This document shows, one piece after another, positions 1-5,073 of a DNA stretch of 5,174 bases. Every line of letters begins with the position of its first letter. The first letter of the stretch is position 1. Source of the stretch: an uncultured Thalassospira sp. (lineage in GTDB: Bacteria > Pseudomonadota > Alphaproteobacteria > Rhodospirillales_A > Thalassospiraceae); the NCBI GenBank assembly GCA_946885765.1, contig CAMPHD010000270.1, positions 1 through 5,174 on the forward strand, written 5' to 3'. The notes below the pieces were generated by a model. It did no database searches and was not told the origin of the DNA. It saw only the letters and a list, made by a program, of their open reading frames with translations. The translations under genes were made by a program, and so were the position numbers.

Positions 1-515
1 ATTGAAAACTGGTGCATTTCGACCGATTTGGTGGCGGTGGTATCCTCGGCAATCACGATGTTATAGCCGTGTTCCCACGCCGACCGGGCGGTGGATTCTA
101 CGCCAAAATTGGTGACGACACCGCCAAGGACGATGGTATCAATCCCGCGCCGGCGAAGCTGCAGGTCAAGTTCGGTGCCGTAAAACGCGCCCCATTGATG
201 TTTGGTAATGACGATATCGCCGGGTTGTATGAAGTCATCCACAAGGGTTCCCCAGTCTTCAGGCGGGCATTTCGCCGGGACGGATGGCAGATCAACGATT
301 TGTTGCGGCGCATCAGCCATGTCAGAAGACCAGTAAACGCGGACCAGAACGATGGGGGCCTTTGCCGCCCGGAATTTGGCAATCAGGCCGCGGGCATTTT
401 CAAGCACCGCATTACCGCTTCGCGGATGCAGAGACTGGGCGAGAATGCCGTTCTGCAGGTCGATCATGACAAGGGCGGTACGCGCCTGATCCAGCAGTAT
501 TTGGTCTTTGGGCAT
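1..515 (-). CDS. Isochorismatase-family hydrolase (cysteine-hydrolase superfamily), C-terminus cut by window edge
   Basis: A minus-strand reading frame is open from an ATG at 515-513 to the window edge, giving 171 complete codons; the family is usually about 180-210 residues, so only a short C-terminal part is missing. The fold is recognisable. The first strand ends in VMIDLQNG, with the catalytic Asp at residue 19. The second signature, ITKHQWGAFYGT, holds the catalytic Lys at 105. The third, GGVVTNFGVESTAR (131-144), is where the nucleophilic Cys normally sits; here that position is Gly138. Asp and Lys without Cys is the pattern of true isochorismatases and some relatives that hydrolyse vinyl ethers with water, whereas nicotinamidases and other amidases need the Cys. 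The substrate cannot be told from sequence. The start is supported by a modest CAGGTG ribosome site 5 nt upstream. The protein is cytosolic, with no signal peptide. The gene is divergent from the alpha/beta hydrolase across a 228-bp gap. The family call is firm; the exact activity is not. Confidence 0.9.
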   Translation of the reverse strand, partial: MPKDQILLDQARTALVMIDLQNGILAQSLHPRSGNAVLENARGLIAKFRAAKAPIVLVRVYWSSDMADAPQQIVDLPSVPAKCPPEDWGTLVDDFIQPGDIVITKHQWGAFYGTELDLQLRRRGIDTIVLGGVVTNFGVESTARSAWEHGYNIVIAEDTTATKSVEMHQFS

Positions 516-743
516 GGGAACACCTGATTTCGGCAAGGTATCGGATCGGGGCAGATGGCGACGCCGTTTGGGGTTGGCGCACTGCTTTGGGGAGGGTCAT
601 GATAAACCGAAACATCCTGATATGGCGAGTTTTTCGGATGAATAGCGGGGAAACAGCGGGCAGGCAGGGGATTGGGACTTGGCCCGATCAATCGCGATGG
701 CTTATGTTTTTGATCGCCACAGGAACAGGGATACCCGATTGCC
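516..743. other. Divergent intergenic region between two hydrolase genes
   Basis: This 228-bp stretch separates the minus-strand isochorismatase gene from the plus-strand alpha/beta hydrolase. Frames that cross it give no recognisable protein. A TATCAT hexamer on the minus strand (599-604) could be a -10 for the isochorismatase gene, but no good -35 precedes it. A spaced 6-bp inverted repeat, CGATCA (685-690) and TGATCG (711-716), brackets the candidate plus-strand -10. No terminator or RNA gene is visible. Confidence 0.5.
679..708 (+). promoter_or_regulatory. Weak candidate promoter for the alpha/beta hydrolase
   Basis: TTGGCC at 679-684 matches the sigma-70 -35 consensus at four of six positions. 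TATGTT at 703-708 matches the -10 at four of six, with an 18-bp spacer. Transcription would start near 715, leaving a leader of about 30 nt. Such matches are common by chance, so this is only a candidate. Confidence 0.3.
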
Positions 744-1367
744 ATGACCATCGATTTTGTCTTTGACGGCCCTGATGATGCCAAGATGACCATTGTTCTG
801 GCGCATGGGGCGGGGGCCGCGATGGATAGCCCGTTTATGAATGAAATAGCCGCAGGACTTGCCGGTTGCGGTTATCGCGTAGCACGGTTTGAATTTCCCT
901 ACATGGCGAAACGCCGGGGGGATGGAAAAAAGCGCGGGCCGGATCGTGCCCCGATTCTGATCGAGACATTCGGGCAGGTTGTTGCACAGCTTGGGACGCC
1001 TGAAAATATTGTGATCGGCGGCAAATCAATGGGCGGGCGGATTGCCAGCATGGTCGCCGATGACCTTGGCGTACGCGGTGTTGTGTGCCTTGGATATCCG
1101 TTTCATCCGCCGGGGAAGCCGGAAAACCTGCGGACAGCACATTTACAGACGATGAAAACACCGACCCTGATTTGTCACGGAACGCGCGACCCGTTTGGCA
1201 GCACGGACGAGGTGGCAGGTTATGGTCTGGCCGATACGGTGTTACTGCACTGGGTTTCTGACGGTGATCATGATTTTGATGCGCGCAAGAAATCAGGCCA
1301 CACGCAGGCAGGCAATATCGCCGGGACGATTACGGCGATTGATGACTTCATCAAGACAACGGGATGA
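744..1367 (+). CDS. Alpha/beta-fold hydrolase, KANL3/Tex30-like family
   Basis: This is a complete 207-residue protein, a typical length for this compact cytosolic family of predicted serine hydrolases. The oxyanion region is the early LAHGAGAAMDSPFM stretch (residues 19-32). The nucleophile elbow is GGKSMGGR, with Ser95. The acid is Asp149 in the HGTRDPFG loop, and the base is His176 in GDHDF. The whole triad is therefore present and correctly ordered. An FEFPYM segment followed by a basic KRRGDGKKRGP stretch (49-66) is also characteristic of the family. The substrate is unknown; esterase or dienelactone-hydrolase-like chemistry is a guess from the fold. The ATG at 744 is the only good start after an in-frame TGA at 711. 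The ribosome site is poor: AGGGA at 727-731 lies 12 nt upstream. The gene converges on the VOC gene downstream with a 70-bp gap that shows no convincing terminator. Confidence 0.92.
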   Translation: MTIDFVFDGPDDAKMTIVLAHGAGAAMDSPFMNEIAAGLAGCGYRVARFEFPYMAKRRGDGKKRGPDRAPILIETFGQVVAQLGTPENIVIGGKSMGGRIASMVADDLGVRGVVCLGYPFHPPGKPENLRTAHLQTMKTPTLICHGTRDPFGSTDEVAGYGLADTVLLHWVSDGDHDFDARKKSGHTQAGNIAGTITAIDDFIKTTG

Positions 1368-1437
1368 TGCAATGACTGCACCATCCCGATTTTGATGTTT
1401 GAGGCAAAAGCATCGATTGGTGGTGACGCGAAGGGGA

Positions 1438-1875
1438 TCAGGCCGGAATGTTCTCGACCGGCATCAGGAAATCCTTGGCATAATCGTCGCTGATTGCGGC
1501 ATCCTGACTGGCGATATCAATCCGGACACCATTGGGATCAAGCAGGGTGAAGTGGCGTTGGCCCCATGGCTCATCGCGTAGTTCCAGGGCGAATTCGAAG
1601 CCCTTGGCGCGGAGCTCATCGGCAGCAGTTTTGGCGTCCTCGACGCTGATACCAAAGATGCTGCCGTCGCCCATGGTGCGGCCATGGAATAGCGGCGGCT
1701 GTGTCGGATGGTCGGGCTGCATCAGGCCGATTTGGACTTCCATGCATTCAGGCCAGACAAGGTGGATATACCAGTCCCCGGCAAAGACGGCGACAAAGCC
1801 GAGTTCTTCGTAAAAAGTCCGGCTTTCTGTTAGCTTTTCGGTGACGATAATCGGAAAGGCGCTGGTGACTTTCAT
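1438..1875 (-). CDS. VOC-superfamily (glyoxalase/bleomycin resistance fold) protein
   Basis: This is a 145-residue cytosolic protein with two beta-alpha-beta-beta-beta modules. The first module has the family signature FYEELGF (21-27) after a short N-terminal strand, then GDWYIHLVW and MEVQIG strands. The second has GDGSIFGISVED, an ADELRAKGF helix (85-93), and the terminal strands ending in HFTLLDPNGVRIDI (108-121), a VOC hallmark. The His residues that usually bind metal on the first strand of each module are not visible (Ile9/Ile10 and Phe74 lie there), and the final Glu position is Asp120. A metal-free binding or sequestering role is therefore as likely as catalysis. The frame stays open upstream to 2205, but the start is placed at 1875 because a strong AGGAG (1883-1887) sits 7 nt before that ATG and because the extension would cross the promoter region and the regulator gene. 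It is divergent from the WYL regulator, which probably controls it. Confidence 0.92.
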   Translation of the reverse strand: MKVTSAFPIIVTEKLTESRTFYEELGFVAVFAGDWYIHLVWPECMEVQIGLMQPDHPTQPPLFHGRTMGDGSIFGISVEDAKTAADELRAKGFEFALELRDEPWGQRHFTLLDPNGVRIDIASQDAAISDDYAKDFLMPVENIPA

Positions 1876-1882
1876 TAGTTTG

Positions 1883-1887
1883 CTCCT
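1883..1887 (-). promoter_or_regulatory. Ribosome binding site that fixes the VOC start
   Basis: On the minus strand AGGAG lies 7 nt before the ATG at 1875-1873. This rules out the longer upstream in-frame starts. The surrounding 8 bases (1883-1890, CTCCTGAC on the plus strand) are identical to the outer part of the nearby operator arm. Confidence 0.8.
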
Positions 1888-1935
1888 GACGAATGTTGAA
1901 ACCCTGTTCCCGATAATTGTTATGTTTGCACATGC

Positions 1936-1959
1936 CTCCTGACAGGAGCCTGTCAGGAG
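1936..1959. promoter_or_regulatory. 24-bp perfect palindrome, likely operator of the WYL regulator
   Basis: CTCCTGACAGG (1936-1946) and CCTGTCAGGAG (1949-1959) are exact reverse complements separated by two bases. The arms lie between the divergent VOC and regulator genes and cover the predicted -35 box of the regulator, as expected for a site bound by a dimeric HTH protein that controls both genes. The position and symmetry are seen directly; binding by the neighbouring regulator is inferred. As RNA the two-base loop could not form, so the site acts as DNA and is not a terminator. Confidence 0.75.
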
Positions 1960-1968
1960 CGTTATGAT
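1939..1968 (+). promoter_or_regulatory. Promoter of the WYL regulator gene
   Basis: CTGACA (1939-1944) matches the sigma-70 -35 at five of six positions, and TATGAT (1963-1968) matches the -10 at five of six, with an 18-bp spacer. The start of transcription would be near 1975, giving a leader of about 26 nt that contains the strong ribosome site. The -35 lies inside the palindrome, so a bound dimer would compete with RNA polymerase. On the minus strand no equally clean VOC promoter was found; the best candidate pairs CTGTCA (1945-1940) with TAACAA after 17 bp. Confidence 0.6.
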
Positions 1969-2000
1969 AATTTCTCGGTCATGCTGAGAAAGGAGCGAAC

Positions 2001-2705
2001 ATGAGAAGGGCCGACCGACTTTTCCGTCTTGTGCAGATTTTGCGCCGTCGCAAACTGTGCCGGGCGCGCGAACTTGCCGAGGAACTGGAAGTTTCCGAAC
2101 GCACGATTTACCGCGATATTCGCGATCTTGCCGCGTCCGGTGTTCCGGTCGAGGGCGAGGCGGGGGTAGGTTATATCCTGCGCGACGGGTATGACCTGCC
2201 GCCATTGATGTTTGATGCCGATGAGATCGAGGCGCTGGTGGTGGCCGCCCGGATGGTGCAAAGCTGGACAGATCCGCAAATGGCGCGTGCCGCGGGCGAT
2301 GTCCTGACCAAGATCGAGGCGGTGCTTCCGGAAAAAATGCGGGGCCTGATTGGCGGGGTGCCGATTGCGATTGCCGAAATCGCGCAGGCCCCGATCGCGA
2401 TTTCGATGCCCGATCTGAGGCGTGCCATCCGTGAACGGCATCTAATCAATATTGATTACACGGATGCCAAAGGGGATGACACCAATCGGCGTGTCTGGCC
2501 GTTGGGGATGCTGTTTTTCGGCACCATCTGGCTTTTGGCAAGCTGGTGTGAATTGCGGCAGGCTTTCCGCGTTTTCCGTGCGGACCGGATCAAGAACATG
2601 CAGATCACCGCCGATCATTTCCGCCCGACGCCGGGAAGAACATTACGCGATTATCTGATTTCCGAAGGGGTCGAAGGGGAAATCCTGAATGGGATAGGTC
2701 GATAA
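2001..2705 (+). CDS. YafY-type transcriptional regulator with N-terminal HTH and C-terminal WYL domain
   Basis: This is a complete protein of 234 residues. Residues 4-60 form a winged HTH of the HTH_11/DeoR-like type: ADRLFRLVQILRRRK, then RELAEELEVSERTIYRDI with the recognition helix around 32-42, and a GVGYIL wing at 55-60. A linker carries the typical YDLPPLMFDADEIEAL segment (64-79). A WYL domain follows from about 137 to 200, with LRRAIRERHLINIDY and the core IWLLASWCELRQAFRVFRADRI (176-197); the signature triad reads Trp-Leu-Leu instead of Trp-Tyr-Leu. WYL domains sense ligands, often nucleotides or nucleic acids, but the effector here is unknown. The start is certain: AAAGGAG (1989-1995) lies 5 nt upstream. 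The gene is divergent from the VOC gene and probably represses or activates it, and itself, through the 24-bp palindrome. Confidence 0.93.
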   Translation: MRRADRLFRLVQILRRRKLCRARELAEELEVSERTIYRDIRDLAASGVPVEGEAGVGYILRDGYDLPPLMFDADEIEALVVAARMVQSWTDPQMARAAGDVLTKIEAVLPEKMRGLIGGVPIAIAEIAQAPIAISMPDLRRAIRERHLINIDYTDAKGDDTNRRVWPLGMLFFGTIWLLASWCELRQAFRVFRADRIKNMQITADHFRPTPGRTLRDYLISEGVEGEILNGIGR

Positions 2706-2757
2706 TGAGTTTGTCCTGATGGTGCATTGAAAGGGATGCATTTACTGCAACTTTTCG

Positions 2758-2763
2758 TATAAG
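2758..2763 (+). promoter_or_regulatory. Candidate -10 element of the GGDEF-EAL gene
   Basis: TATAAG matches the sigma-70 -10 at five of six positions and lies 41 nt upstream of the GTG start. No good -35 is seen 16-18 bp upstream, where the sequence is around GATGCA, so the promoter would be weak or need an activator. Transcription would start around 2769-2771, within the left arm of the inverted repeat that follows. Confidence 0.35.
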
Positions 2764-2764
2764 A

Positions 2765-2794
2765 TTTCCCTGTAGTAAGAAAACGACAGGGAAA
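2765..2794 (+). promoter_or_regulatory. Inverted repeat over the ribosome binding site of the GGDEF-EAL gene
   Basis: TTTCCCTGT (2765-2773) and ACAGGGAAA (2786-2794) are exact reverse complements around a 12-base AG-rich loop. The right arm contains the only Shine-Dalgarno-like sequence of the downstream gene (AGGGA, 2788-2792). If the transcript includes the whole left arm, the hairpin would hide the ribosome site. Alternatively it is a DNA operator just downstream of the -10. The repeat is seen directly; the function is inferred. Confidence 0.6.
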
Positions 2795-2804
2795 GCGCAT
2801 TGCT

Positions 2805-4784
2805 GTGACGTTAACAGATCTGTGCCGAAACATTGTCGGAACGTTCCGGGTTCGAGAAGACCAACCCGAACTGGTACGTGCACAGGTCAAGGCCCTTTCC
2901 CGTCAGATCCCGCTGCTTTATATCCTGCTTTTTGCCAATGCGGTTGTGCTGGCATATACCCATTACGGAACCGCCCCCGACTGGATGACGGTTTATATTC
3001 CGGTGGTTCTGGGGATTATTTGCTTCTTTCGCGGGATTGCCTGGATGCGATTGCGCGAAACGGCGGATGACTTTGCCACGGCGGTCGGCCATTTGCGCCG
3101 TATCCGTATATTGGCGGCGGGGATCAGCATTGTTTTCACCGCCTGGGCGATCAAGATGTTCGGCTATGGCGATGCCTATCAGCAGGGGCATGTCGCCTAT
3201 TTCATCTCGATCACCGTCGTCGGGTGTATTTTCTGTTTGCTACATTTCCCGCCTGCAGCCCTTTTGGTGGTCATTATCGTTCTGGGGTCTTTCATCCTGC
3301 ATTTCGGATCGACCGGGAATGAAGTCTATGTCGCGATTGCAGCCAACATGGCGATGGTGTCGCTGATGATCATCCAGATCATCCGAAGCTATTACGCGGC
3401 GTTTTCCGGGCTGGTGGAATCGCAGATCGATCTTGAAAAACAGCACACTAAAACCATAGAACTTTCCGACCAGAACCGTGAACTGGCCTTTTGCGATGCG
3501 CTGACCGGGCTTTCAAACCGGCGGGCATTTTTCTTTCATCTGGACGAAGCGGTGGCGCGCGCAAGGGGCAATGGACGTTTTGCCATTGCCATGATTGATC
3601 TGGACGGGTTCAAGCCGGTCAATGATGTGCATGGTCATCCGGCTGGTGATGATGTCCTGATTCAGGCCAGCGCCCGACTGCGCGACATACTGGGCCCCGA
3701 TGTCCTTTTGGCGCGATTGGGCGGTGACGAGTTCGGCGTGATTCTTGACAGCGTGTCGGATGCGGCAGAGCTGATCCGGATCGGGCGAGAGCTGTGCGGG
3801 ACATTGAACGACCCGTTCGAGGTTGGCGGTGGTACCGTGCAACTTTCGGCGTCGCTTGGTTTTGCGACCTATCCGGCGGTGGCCCGCGACCCCAATGCCC
3901 TGTTCGAGCGTGCCGATTTCGCGCTTTATTACGCCAAGAAGAACATGCCGGGTCATCCGGTCCTGTTTGCGGCCCATCACGAAACCCTGATCCGCCATGA
4001 CAGCCAGATTGAACAGGCGTTGCGCAAGGCCGATCTGGAAAGTGAACTGTCGATCCATTATCAGCCGGTCTTTGATTTGCGCAGCGGGACATTGCATTCG
4101 GTCGAAGTTCTTGCGCGCTGGGATAATGATGCGATGGGCCGGGTTTCGCCGGAAATGTTTTTCCCCGTCGCCGAGAAAACCGGACTGGTCGGGACATTAT
4201 CGACGATCCTGTTTCAGAAGGCTCTGAAATCCATGATCGACTGGCCGCAGGATGTGCCACTTTCTTTCAACCTGTCGGCCCGCGACATTGTTTTAACGGA
4301 TATGGCGCACTGGCTTATCGACCAGATAAAGTTCTTCGGGATTGATTCCGGTCGTGTGACCTTCGAAGTCACTGAAACAGCATTGCTGCGCGATTTTGTT
4401 TCGGCCCGTGCCAGTATCCGGTATTTGCGCCGGAACGGTGCAAAGGTCGCACTGGATGATTTCGGGATCGGCTATTCCAGTTTGCGCTATGTCCATGAAC
4501 TGGAATTCGACTGCCTGAAAGTTGATCGCAGCTTTATCGCACCAATCGTGACCAGCGAACGCAGCCAGCGGATTGTTAAGACCGTTATTGACATGTGCGA
4601 AAACCTTGGCGCGGATTGTGTGATCGAAGGGGTGGAAACGCCTGAACAGCGTGATGAAATTCTGCGATTGGGCGGGCATCTGGCGCAGGGATACTTCTTT
4701 GCGCGTCCAATGGCGAAGATCGACTGGAACACCCTGCCCGATATGGCCCGTGCGGCCATGGCCAAAAGCACCGATCCCGTTTAA
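2805..4784 (+). CDS. Membrane-bound GGDEF-EAL protein (diguanylate cyclase/c-di-GMP phosphodiesterase)
   Basis: This 659-residue inner-membrane protein is predicted to make and break cyclic di-GMP. After a short cytosolic N-terminus come about six hydrophobic segments (roughly 36-52, 60-80, 99-120, 128-148, 149-168 and 173-199), with no sensor domain that I can name. A charged linker (201-225) leads to the GGDEF domain (about 226-385). It has DALTGLSNR, metal ligand Asp265, Asn273, Asp282 and an intact GGDEF at 306-310. The RxxD inhibition site is absent: Gly-Pro-Asp-Val stands there. The EAL domain (about 400-645) keeps every catalytic residue: Glu434 in EVLAR, Asn489, Glu521, Asp551-Asp552 in DDFGIGYSSL, Lys572, Glu608, Glu611 and Gln628. 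Phosphodiesterase activity is thus expected, and the cyclase may be active or may act as a GTP sensor. The start is taken as GTG 2805, with AGGGA 12 nt upstream; an in-frame ATT at 2799 has better spacing but would be a very rare start. The gene probably forms its own unit. Confidence 0.95.
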   Translation: MTLTDLCRNIVGTFRVREDQPELVRAQVKALSRQIPLLYILLFANAVVLAYTHYGTAPDWMTVYIPVVLGIICFFRGIAWMRLRETADDFATAVGHLRRIRILAAGISIVFTAWAIKMFGYGDAYQQGHVAYFISITVVGCIFCLLHFPPAALLVVIIVLGSFILHFGSTGNEVYVAIAANMAMVSLMIIQIIRSYYAAFSGLVESQIDLEKQHTKTIELSDQNRELAFCDALTGLSNRRAFFFHLDEAVARARGNGRFAIAMIDLDGFKPVNDVHGHPAGDDVLIQASARLRDILGPDVLLARLGGDEFGVILDSVSDAAELIRIGRELCGTLNDPFEVGGGTVQLSASLGFATYPAVARDPNALFERADFALYYAKKNMPGHPVLFAAHHETLIRHDSQIEQALRKADLESELSIHYQPVFDLRSGTLHSVEVLARWDNDAMGRVSPEMFFPVAEKTGLVGTLSTILFQKALKSMIDWPQDVPLSFNLSARDIVLTDMAHWLIDQIKFFGIDSGRVTFEVTETALLRDFVSARASIRYLRRNGAKVALDDFGIGYSSLRYVHELEFDCLKVDRSFIAPIVTSERSQRIVKTVIDMCENLGADCVIEGVETPEQRDEILRLGGHLAQGYFFARPMAKIDWNTLPDMARAAMAKSTDPV

Positions 4785-4788
4785 TCGA

Positions 4789-4920
4789 CCGATCAGACTG
4801 CTGTCATCCCGAATATGGCAAAACCTGTCGGGGATATGCCCTATTGATGCCGGGTTCCCGGTTAATCTTCCCGCAACCCGATCAGGGTATTATTCCGGTT
4901 GTTCGAGGCGATCCGATCAG
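4789..4920 (+). repeat. Three copies of the 8-mer CCGATCAG
   Basis: Exact copies lie at 4789-4796, 4878-4885 and 4913-4920, all in the same orientation, with starts 89 and 35 bp apart. I noticed none elsewhere in the window; the near matches at 684 and 2613 differ at the last base. Flanking bases are not conserved, so this would be a short binding site, not a long repeat unit. The function is unknown. Confidence 0.5.
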
Positions 4921-4985
4921 CGGTTGGGCCGTGTCGCACGGAAAAAGTACCGGGTGAAAGTTTTGCAGCCGATCTAAACGATTGA

Positions 4986-5034
4986 AACGACTCGTTGTTT
5001 TTATTGGCTATTGCAAGGATTCCGGCGAGTCGTT
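4986..5034. promoter_or_regulatory. Paired dyad sites (AACGACTCGTT and GGCGAGTCGTT), possible operator
   Basis: AACGACTCGTT (4986-4996) is symmetric about its central base. A second site, GGCGAGTCGTT (5024-5034), matches its reverse complement at nine of eleven bases. Centres are 38 bp apart, and the two bracket the -35 box of the predicted promoter; the second abuts the -10. This is consistent with a dimeric regulator binding two sites. As RNA, the 4986-4996 site is only a 4-bp triloop hairpin before a T-run (4998-5002), so a weak terminator for the upstream gene is an alternative reading. Confidence 0.45.
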
Positions 5035-5039
5035 AAGAT
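5011..5039 (+). promoter_or_regulatory. Candidate promoter of the right-edge gene
   Basis: TTGCAA (5011-5016) and TAAGAT (5034-5039) each match the sigma-70 consensus at four of six positions, including the most conserved bases, with an ideal 17-bp spacer. Transcription would start near 5046, giving a leader of about 28 nt before the ATG at 5074. Confidence 0.45.
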
Positions 5040-5073
5040 TCGTCATCTCAGGCGGGAACAGGGCTTCGGACAG

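Larger units (their letters stand above)
4785..5073. other. Gene-free region with repeats and a promoter
   Basis: No frame in these 289 bp gives a recognisable protein. Imperfect hairpins occur soon after the GGDEF-EAL stop: ATCCCGA (4806-4812) with TCGGGGAT (4828-4835), which has one bulge, and CCGG-GTTC-CCGG (4850-4861). Neither is followed by a T-run, so no convincing terminator is seen. The remaining content is three CCGATCAG copies, the dyad sites and the promoter listed separately. Confidence 0.6.

Noticed and set aside
12..527. Plus-strand 171-codon open frame
   Set aside because: It lies antisense to the isochorismatase-family gene, whose protein has clear family motifs. The plus-strand product is rich in Gly, Arg and Asn with no recognisable domain, as expected of a shadow frame.
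722..748. EcfG-type general stress promoter starting with GGAAC
   Set aside because: GGAAC occurs before several genes, but none has CGTT at the required 16-18 bp spacing downstream.
464..793. Minus-strand frame of 109 codons across the first intergenic region
   Set aside because: The product is rich in Pro and Ser with no family features, overlaps the start of the alpha/beta hydrolase, and has no ribosome site.
1368..1437. Bidirectional terminator between the convergent hydrolase and VOC genes
   Set aside because: Only short imperfect stems occur (for example GATG with CATC around 1394-1414), without a T-run on either strand.
1876..2205. N-terminal extension of the VOC gene by 110 codons
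   Set aside because: It would run across the palindrome, the promoter and the coding start of the regulator. Its translation is basic and unstructured, and the strong SD is placed for the ATG at 1875.
2723..2743. Terminator after the WYL regulator
   Set aside because: TGCATT and GATGCA can form a six-pair stem including one wobble, followed by only three T residues. This is too weak to call.
2837..2848. Perfect 12-bp palindrome CGGAACGTTCCG inside the start of the GGDEF-EAL gene
   Set aside because: It encodes ordinary residues (around Val11-Arg15) and has no second copy. A 12-bp palindrome in 5 kb is only mildly unusual, so no function is claimed.
3513..4260. Long minus-strand frames (194 and 213 codons) inside the GGDEF-EAL gene
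   Set aside because: They are antisense to unambiguous catalytic domains. Their low-complexity Arg/Pro/His-rich products are typical of the reverse complement of GC-rich coding DNA.
4651..4977. Plus-strand 108-codon frame overlapping the end of the GGDEF-EAL gene
   Set aside because: Half of it is out of frame within the EAL domain, and the rest has no recognisable motif or ribosome site.
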